From Cerrena zonata (lineage: Eukaryota; Basidiomycota; Agaricomycetes; Polyporales; Cerrenaceae): a stretch of DNA of 64,000 bases. Under the pieces are notes generated by a model that saw nothing but the letters and a program-made list of their open reading frames with translations, made no database searches and was not told the DNA's origin. Where the stretch lies: NCBI GenBank assembly GCA_038087015.1, contig JASBNA010000032.1:186001-250000 (forward strand). The letters are read 5' to 3'. Positions 57,063 through 64,000 of the stretch are shown here, one piece after another. The position numbers were made by a program, and so were the translations under genes. Position 1 is the first letter of the stretch, and each line of letters opens with the position of its first letter.

Positions 57063-57550
57063 CGATTTGATTTCGTTTCCGAGATAGGAATTGTTGGACT
57101 TGAAACTACCCGTGTCATACAGTCAGTGTAGGTTTAGAAATTATCGTCAGAAACTACCAGTATCTGCCACTATTATCTATGTATGGTACACTGAACAATA
57201 GAAGATAAACCATGATGAGAGATGGATAGATACGAGGTGCGTACTGCCATGAGTCGCCGGTCTGGCATTCACTGCCAGTGAGTTCACACTTCCGCAGCCC
57301 ATTTGACTAGGCTATGCTACGATACCGGAAGACCTTCTATCGATGTATCGTTCTCTGATTCTTCTAGAGCTATACTATCTGGCTGTTCTCCTATCAGTTG
57401 TTTGCTGGCTGTATGAAGTGCCCAACGAATCACCACAACCCTGCACTATCAGAGGGATCCCATGATCCATCTGCAGTACAGTGTACAGGCTCGTAACGTA
57501 TGTCTTCCAATCTAGAACTTCATATCATGAGCTGCGAGGCTCTTCATATG

Positions 57551-57566
57551 CAACATGCGGCTGTGG
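57551..57566 (+). repeat. 16-base element upstream of kinase A, shared with kinase B
   Basis: CAACATGCGGCTGTGG occurs exactly here and at 60698-60713, at 139 and 161 bases before the two kinase start codons. Flanking bases are also similar (AGGC-CTTCATA before, AGGAC after). It is either a promoter element or leftover identity from the duplication. Confidence 0.6.
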
Positions 57567-57689
57567 CAAGGACAAGCCCAAGAGCGCCCACCGCAGCCAA
57601 ATATTATACAGTACTTACAGGTCGACATCTGTCCCCCCATATCCTCCTGGTTAACCATACCTTCCAGCTCTGAGGCATCTTCTGAAACC

Positions 57690-59675
57690 ATGTCGGAGGA
57701 CTCGGAGTTTATCATTCGGAACCCTGTCATTAACGACATGATAATGGAGGGTTTACGGATGACGAAACGTCATGCACCCTCGATGTTGGATAAACTAGAA
57801 GCCCGTACATTACAGTTTCAAGGAGAACGAGACGGGGGTTTTGGTCTAAGATCACTCTCTTCCATGTAGGTCTTGATAATGGTCTGAATTCCTTTATTTT
57901 ATCAGAGGATAACCCTGTATATAGGGTCTTGAACGAGTCAAGGAACTTCCTTGATATCGTATTCAAACCAGAATTCAGGGAAGATATCAGGAAACGTACC
58001 GATGAAGTGAGTCTTCCGTACCCGATAATAGCTCGAGTAATTTCTCAACCCATGATCCCTAGTTCGTGAAACAGCTCGCGCTCACTGACGAGAATGGTAT
58101 CCCGTTAACAGCACACATTTGGGAATTTGAAGATCCTGCTCATCCAGACCGAGGGCAGATAGCAGGGCCTGAACCCCTCCCTCACGTGTCAGACTCTGTT
58201 TTTCAGGCCATAATCCCCTTTGTGACGAGGTTCAACGAGATAGTTCCCGACGTTGGTACACCTTCAGCGCCAGAGATCGCGTCCGCGGTTACCAACCTCC
58301 ACGCCTTTCTCGCTCAATCCTCTTCAAGCTCAGCTACGTCCGCTGCAACTCAAATTTTGGAGGCCATCTTTGAAGCGACGACATCTATCGCAGAGAAGGT
58401 TCTAGCTGAGCAAGAGTCACTCCCCACTAAGCAGGACGCTCAAGTTGTGGTAGATGTCTTACATGAGGTAAAATTGATCAAATTTACCTTTGCGTATGTT
58501 ACTGACCGCAGATGTCCCAGCATATGTTACATATGATTGGATATAAACGAAGCCTTCACGTGAAGCTGCGAATGATTGACATTCTAAAACGTCTGTGTGT
58601 CTCCAACGACATACTACCACGGAAACTATTCCTTTCCGATGTTCAATGCGACATAACCGAAGGTCCTAAGGAACAGGGATCATACGGAGACGTTTACCAG
58701 GGGTACTATCAAGGCGAGCCCGTTGCCCTCAAGTTTCTGAGAATCTTCCAAAGTGCGAGTGAATACAGACGGGCAAAGATAAAGAAGGTGAACTCATTCC
58801 CCTACAAATGGGCTACTACGATTACGATTACTAACAGAAATTCGCAGAATTTTTGCCGGGAAGTGCTAATTTGGTCTTACTCAAGTAGTCACCCCTACGT
58901 CCTTCCGATTCTAGGGATCAACAACACATGCTTCAAACATGGCATGTGCATGGTACTCCCATGGATGAAAAACGGAACACTCAACCATTTTATTGAAAGG
59001 TTACAGGTCGAGGGACGTTTTGAGGATGGCCAAGATCGAGTCGGTACATGGGTTAGTCTCACAGTCGACTTCTAATGAAGGCAGCTCATAAAATATAGAT
59101 ATACCAAATCGCACAAGGTCTGGATTCACTCCATGATGAAGAGATTATCCATGGCGACCTTCGAGCAGTAGGTTGACTGGAGAAGATATACGAGATATGT
59201 CGCTTACTATTGCTTATAGGGAAACGTATTGATAGACAATGAGTACAATGCCCGTGTGAGCGATTTCGGGCTGGCTATCACGGCGAAAGCCTACGTTTCT
59301 CAGACATCCACCGGAGGTCCAGCAAACAACTGGCTTGCGCCAGAGCTAGTCAGCTCCACTTCCCCTTCACCGCCAACGAAGCCCTCTGATGTGTATGCTT
59401 TCGGGTGCCTCTGTATCGAGGCAAGTGTTCGTTTATGAAGTAACACTTGCAATACTAAGTTTTAAGCATGGTAGGTATACACTGGCGAACCGCCATACGG
59501 GAACATAGCCTTAGGCACATTGTTGCGGAGAATCAGTAACGGAATCAAACCACCTCGACCCCATTTCTATGGCGGGAAGCTCATGTCGGATCAATTGTGG
59601 TCTTTGGTAGACAGTTGTTTGTCATTTTTACCAGGCGATCGTCCGACTGCGAGTCGTCTGGCCAGCGAATTGTGA
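57690..59675 (+). CDS. TKL-like protein kinase with N-terminal helical region, tandem copy A
   Basis: The ATG at 57690 gives MSEDSEFIIRNPVINDMIME. Later exons give EDNPVYRVLNESRNFLDIVF, a Ser/Ala-rich helical part (ATQILEAIFEATTSIAEKVL) and MIDILKRLCVSNDILPRKL. The kinase domain starts near 58625: QGSYGDVYQGYYQGEPVALK (Gly-loop and Lys), FCREVLIW (helix-C Glu), and CFKHGMCMVLPWMKNGTLN (hinge). The catalytic loop is HGDLRAGNVL, with Asp and Asn kept but HRD changed to HGD. DFGLA is intact, followed by GPANNWLAPEL (activation segment ending APE-like) and DVYAFGCLCIE. It ends PGDRPTASRLASEL, stop TGA at 59673-59675. HGDL-type TKL-like kinases are greatly expanded in Agaricomycetes. It is probably catalytically active, and its pathway is unknown. 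The first splice junction near 57840-57892 is ambiguous. Confidence 0.8.
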
Positions 59676-60858
59676 TAAGGTTGCATTGGCATTCTTCAAC
59701 AAATTCTATGTGTAAATATATTCATGTAGCTGTATCACAGGCTAGGATCATGCTATCTGTTACACTCAAGCTGTTGGTGGGAATGGCAGCCACTGACATC
59801 GATCAATCTCCTTGGACTTCCGAGTCCGAGTCTGCTAAAGTTGTTGCTTGTGGTATGAGAATCCGCCTTGGCGACTCTCCGGACTTGTAGTTGCGAGATC
59901 TCGAAGATTACTCGCTTGTTATGTAAAGGTACTCGAGCAAGTTAATTCGAAAGGCGCAACCTTCCTTTATTTGCAAGGGCCAGGAACCTTTCTTTCCGAG
60001 GCGAACTTGGACAGCTCAGGCTTGAGCTGGGGAAATAAGCGACGGGTAATGCCGAAAATCCGTACTACTGAGAGTCAATGAGAGACGGCAAGTTACAACA
60101 TCTTGATCCAAACACTCATCGATGAACTATGTCCGACGGGTCACTCCGACACAATCCGTGAACTTATTGTTCTAGTTCATTTTACTTTAACTATTTGGAA
60201 ATATCGTCCAATTGTCAGAACCATCCGTCGCGAACTCGGAACGGTAGGGGTGTCTTCTTCGACAGGATCGTGTCTACGAGAAGATCACATGGAGTGGAAT
60301 TGCATACATTGAGTTCTCCACCTGCCGCAAACCCAAACTGGAGGCATGGCCTCAATGCAAATTGGACGTGTAGGATACCTCTCTGTATTGGTGAGCATTG
60401 CCTGACTTGATTGGGTTCTCAGAGCTGGTCTATTTGTATATTCCGTGCGCCTTCTAATAGCATATCGAACTCAGCGCCCCATTTGTGTATGAAATCTGGG
60501 TTTTATGGATGCCCGAAATTAACTCCGATCCTACTGGCAGTGCAGATGAGTTGTTGAGCTCAACTAAGAGCTTCCAGGTATGCATACATGTATACCGCGA
60601 CAGTACACCGCAGCACGCAACGCGGTGACAGCCATACTATTTTTAATACTTGGATAGATTACCAGGATAGAAGCAAAGAAGGCCTTCATAGTTCTTCAAC
60701 ATGCGGCTGTGGTCAGGACTAGAACGCCCGCATTGTATACATAACCTATCAATGGACGGTTCGCTTAGGGTGCCCTGTCCTACACCCTGCAAGTGGTTCT
60801 CCTTGGAATTTGACCTTTGTTTAGCAGAACAGCCGGTTTTCGCAGCTAGTTTTCAAGT
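59676..60858. other. 1.2-kb spacer between tandem kinases, possible gene relic
   Basis: Open stretches at 59848-60081 and 60103-60312 (such as SDTIRELIVLVHFTLTIWKY) look partly coding but do not join or match a family I know. They may be the remnant of another gene. The second 16-base element (60698-60713) lies near the end. Confidence 0.3.
60698..60713 (+). repeat. 16-base element upstream of kinase B, shared with kinase A
   Basis: This is an exact second copy of CAACATGCGGCTGTGG, 161 bases before the ATG of kinase B. Confidence 0.6.
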
Positions 60859-62868
60859 ATGCCACCCGCATGGCTTTCTACTTTCGAGGAAATGAGGCGT
60901 AATATGAGCCCCACTCTGAACAAAATAGAAGATGGTGTGCGTCAGCTCAAGGACGGTGACCCTACCACTATGAGAAGTCTAGCTAGGTTGGTAAACCATT
61001 ACATAACCGCTACTTCACTCTTATCCTGAGTTTTATCTCGACAGGCTGTTGCATGATACACAAACAATTGTTGACAAGGTTCATGAATCCGGCTTCCGCA
61101 AGCTAACAGAAGAGTGGGTCGAGGAAAAGGTCCAATCGCGCGCAGAAGAAGTAGGTAGTGTCCTTATGAGGACTGCAAGTAGGCTTCATTTCTGATGTAC
61201 ATATATTTCAGATCTTGAAAGAGCTGCGTTTGAAGGACGACGACGACGTAATTCCTACAACAGCATTTGTAACCGAGATGAACGAGTCGGAACCTAGCTC
61301 GTCTCCAAGATACACAATGGAACCGGAATCCACTGAGCCAGCTCCTGTCTCTGATAAGTTCTCTCAAACCGCGCAGTCCATCGTATCACTGGTTGCAAAT
61401 GCCTTTACCGATCTAGAACATTCACCGTCTTCGTATAGCCAAGACGAATCGGCGGCCGTGAATACTACGGTTGATACTTATACCCCATCAAACTCTTCGC
61501 CTGCTATCCCTGCCGCTGCCCGGGTTATTCAGCATGTCGTTGCAGGAGCAGCGACAATAGCAGAAAAGGTACTGTATCCGGATCACCACTGGCAGCAACA
61601 AAGTTTGCTTGTCGGGGAGGACGCGCAAGTTGCCATCGATGCGCTACATGATGTAAGTTATCATATACTGAAACCTATTATCGCGAGTAGCTAACGTCAT
61701 CTGTAGCAAGTATTGTCTTCAAGGAGGGATATTACAAACCCTTCGAAACGGTTGCACTCTATTCGTCTTCTGAAGCGCCTCTGTATCACCCATGACAAAT
61801 TACCTCACAAACTGTTTATTCCTGATGTCCAATGCAACGTCGCTGCTGGCCCTGTATTCTGGGGCTCGTTCGCTGATATTTATCGGGGCACTTATCATGG
61901 GAAATCTGTCGCCCTCAAATTCTTGAGAATGTTCCAGGCTTCGAGTACATATAAAGGGGCAAAGTTGAAGAAGGTAAGCTGTTTGGTATGCCATAGTTTT
62001 CATGCTCATGTCGTCCTCAGAGCTTCTGCCGCGAAGCTCTGACCTGGTCGCATTCAAGCAAGCATCCCTACGTATTACCAATAATAGGGATCAATGACAC
62101 ATGTTTCAAGCATGGCATGTGTATGGTACTGCCGTGGATGGAAAACGGGCGGGTTGGTGATTATATTGAACAGCTACAAGACGAAGGCAACTTTGCGGAC
62201 GGACGGGTCCGGGTAGATCGATGGGTCCGTTCTGCGGTTGTCTCTGCTCACAGCTGCTAACCGAGACAATCAGATCTTGCAGATCGCTCAAGGTCTAGAG
62301 TCACTACATGAGGAGGATGTCATTCACGGCGACCTTCGAGCGGTGAGTTCCCGAGCGTTCTATTGCATTTATTCTCGGTAATGAACTCGTGTCTTAGGGA
62401 AACATACTTCTAGACGATGATTTGAATGCTCGTGTTGCAGATTTCGGTCTCGCTATTGTGGCAGAAGATTATATTACTCAAACGTCCACGGGTGGTCGGA
62501 TGCCGAATTGGCTTGCACCAGAATTGATACATCAAACGTCACCGTCACATCCGTCTAAGGCCACCGATGTTTATTCATTTGGGTGTGTGTGTATTGAGGT
62601 AAGGAATACGTCTAAGTTACCGGGCTTCTATTAAGAGTTTGACGGATCGTTCACAGCTTTACACAGGCAAGCCGCCGTACAGTGGCTTGGCTCTCTATCC
62701 AATACTCGGAAAGTACAGAGCGGAGAGAAGCCTCCTCGTCCCACCTTTTACGGCGCAGACCTCATGTCAGAAGAATTATGGACCGTAGTCGCCCGTTGCT
62801 TGTCGACTTCGCCCGCCGACCGTCCAACTGCGAGTGATTTGGTCACAGCTCTAGGCGGGTTGGTTTGA
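60859..62868 (+). CDS. TKL-like protein kinase with N-terminal helical region, tandem copy B
   Basis: The ATG at 60859 gives MPPAWLSTFEEMRRNMSPTL, then LLHDTQTIVDKVHESGFRKL and VEEKVQSRAEEILKELRLK, a coiled-coil-like N-terminus unlike that of copy A. A Ser/Thr/Pro-rich linker and AARVIQHVVAGAATIAEKVL follow. The kinase domain reads VFWGSFADIYRGTYHGKSVA with LKFLRMFQ, CFKHGMCMVLPWMENGRVGD, catalytic HGDLRAGNILLDDDLNARV, DFGLAIVAEDY, TGGRMPNWLAPELIHQTSP and DVYSFGCVCIE. It ends ADRPTASDLVTALGGLV, with TGA at 62866-62868. The last glycine of the Gly-loop is Ala here (GSFAD instead of GSYGD), while the catalytic Asp, Asn and DFG are kept. It shares the motif order and many identical blocks with copy A, so the two arose by tandem duplication. 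Confidence 0.8.
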
Positions 62869-64000
62869 AAAATCCGGCACAAGCTACTTACACGGGGAAA
62901 TCTAAGCTGCGTTTGGCGTACAATGCATGACTGCACGTTTCTGAAACTTGCGTGGCCGTGGCTGCGGAAGAAGAGATGACATGCAGACCTCGGCTTCCCA
63001 AATATGACCTCATGTACACTCTAGAGTCATGGTGACAGTGTATAATACTTTTGTCGAATCGCCAATTGGATAACCGGCTAAGGCCGCTAAGCTGAAACAT
63101 TCAAACTAGTACATGCCAGTGCCACAATGACTCTGGTTCCAAAATTGGTCGTAGTTAAGCGCTAGCCTCCACTTGTGAACGAACCACCATGATCTCACTC
63201 AAATCTCACTATTGCTAACCTATCATTATCCAACAGTGTATGCAGTCTCTAAGATCAAACAAGCCGATAGATTGCTGTCAACACGATCGTTATGATCCGA
63301 CTGTCTGTTGCCTTTTAGCGGACTCGAGCTGTGCGCCTCGACGGTTTCGAAACAGCTTCACCTCCCGATCTAGCGTGACGGGGCGGGTGATTTATCTTGG
63401 ACAGAGATCCTCGGGTCACTCTACATGACATCAATACAGTATATTCTGCTTCCAGCGGATGTCGGCACACGGCTGGTTCATATGCTTTTGTCTCTTGTGC
63501 TCCTGAGTCTGACAATGTCGAGACAAGGCGCCCATGTCTAAGAACCTTGTTACGGTGGAAGACATGAACCATGTTCCGTACGGATTTTCTCGGCTGGTAC
63601 GTCAGTCAAAGTGATATTATATCCTTGTTTGCATGAGTTCATCAAGCCATAGATAGGAATGAGCCGCAGGCCTATATACCATATGCGGACCGCCGGAGTG
63701 TTTGAACACCACCTCTATTGTTCACCGAATCGGATATTATCGCGGTTTAACGACCGATTTCATATGCACACGAGTCAAGTTTCCCTACCCGGAACATCCC
63801 CTGCAGTTCGCATAAATACGAACTTAAACTTTCCTTGTCACCTGTGTCGTGTCCTATTGTTTCACGATATTAACTCTCTTGACGCTCCTACTTTGTTCCA
63901 CACTAACGGCAAAGCCGCTTCAGGAAACACCAGCCACGATAAAAAGCAGTGGTTCACCTCTAGAAATCACCCACACTCTTGTTTCCGCCATGACAGCGCT
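62869..64000. other. Downstream intergenic region; possible gene start at the window edge
   Basis: No gene could be supported at 62869-63989. ATAAATACG near 63814 and CCGCCATGAC at 63987-63995 have the look of a TATA element and a good-context start codon (ATG at 63990), so a plus-strand gene may begin at the very end. Only four codons are visible. Confidence 0.3.

Larger units (their letters stand above)
56027..57689. other. 1.7-kb intergenic region with unrecognised short open frames and a 5S-like relic
   Basis: Open frames at 56374-56595 and 56592-56813 encode about 73 residues each, without recognisable motifs, and are not listed as genes. The 5S-like block at 56961-57062 and the 16-base upstream element of the kinase gene are listed separately. 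Confidence 0.45.

Noticed and set aside
63128..63165. GTCGTAGTTAAGCG resembling 5S box A
   Set aside because: No intermediate element or box C follows; a single short match is not enough.

Overview
The window is nuclear DNA from a filamentous basidiomycete, most probably an Agaricomycete. Genes are dense and lie on both strands. Most are cut by many introns of about 45-75 bases with GT...AG ends. Several families are typical of mushroom-forming fungi: a DUF6533-type membrane protein, HGDL-type TKL-like kinases, a C-terminal end typical of agaric F-box/LRR-like proteins, and J-like HPDK proteins. Splicing was worked out by eye from reading frames and family knowledge, so exon borders are approximate unless stated.

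Layout. 1-9 kb: the 3' end of an F-box/LRR-like gene (+), a DUF6533 seven-helix protein (-), an unrecognised membrane-like stretch, and a large disordered, probably nuclear protein (-). 9-18 kb: the scavenger decapping enzyme DcpS (-), a secreted metallophosphoesterase (+), a GT61 glycosyltransferase (-), snurportin-1 (-) and an EFM7-type methyltransferase (-). 19-31 kb: an MFS transporter (+), the TORC2 subunit SIN1/AVO1 (+), mitoribosomal uS8m (-) and uL16m (-), and the splicing factor PRP3 (+). 31-41 kb: a Baeyer-Villiger-type flavin monooxygenase (-), a helical-bundle/pseudokinase protein (-), a small basic protein (-) divergent from DCP1 (+), and a J-like HPDK protein (+). 41-56 kb: an OPT peptide transporter (-), a MATE exporter (-), SAM50 (+), a second J-like HPDK protein (-), a doubtful small gene and PEX13 (+). 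57-63 kb: a 5S-rRNA-like relic and two tandem paralogous kinase genes (+). The last kilobase has no gene, apart from a possible start codon at the very edge.

Most genes are single-copy housekeeping genes, with no operon logic. Functional themes recur: mRNA decapping (DcpS, DCP1), U-snRNP biology (snurportin, PRP3), mitochondrial biogenesis (uS8m, uL16m, SAM50), peroxisome import (PEX13) and TORC2 (SIN1). The accessory content lies in the flavin monooxygenase, the transporters, the J-like pair, the pseudokinase gene and the tandem kinases. I found no CRISPR array, no intact transposon, no credible tRNA and no viral sequence. The strongest candidates for poorly described biology are the helical-bundle/kinase-N-lobe gene at 33.8-35.9 kb, the tandem kinase pair at 57.7-62.9 kb and the dispersed J-like HPDK pair.
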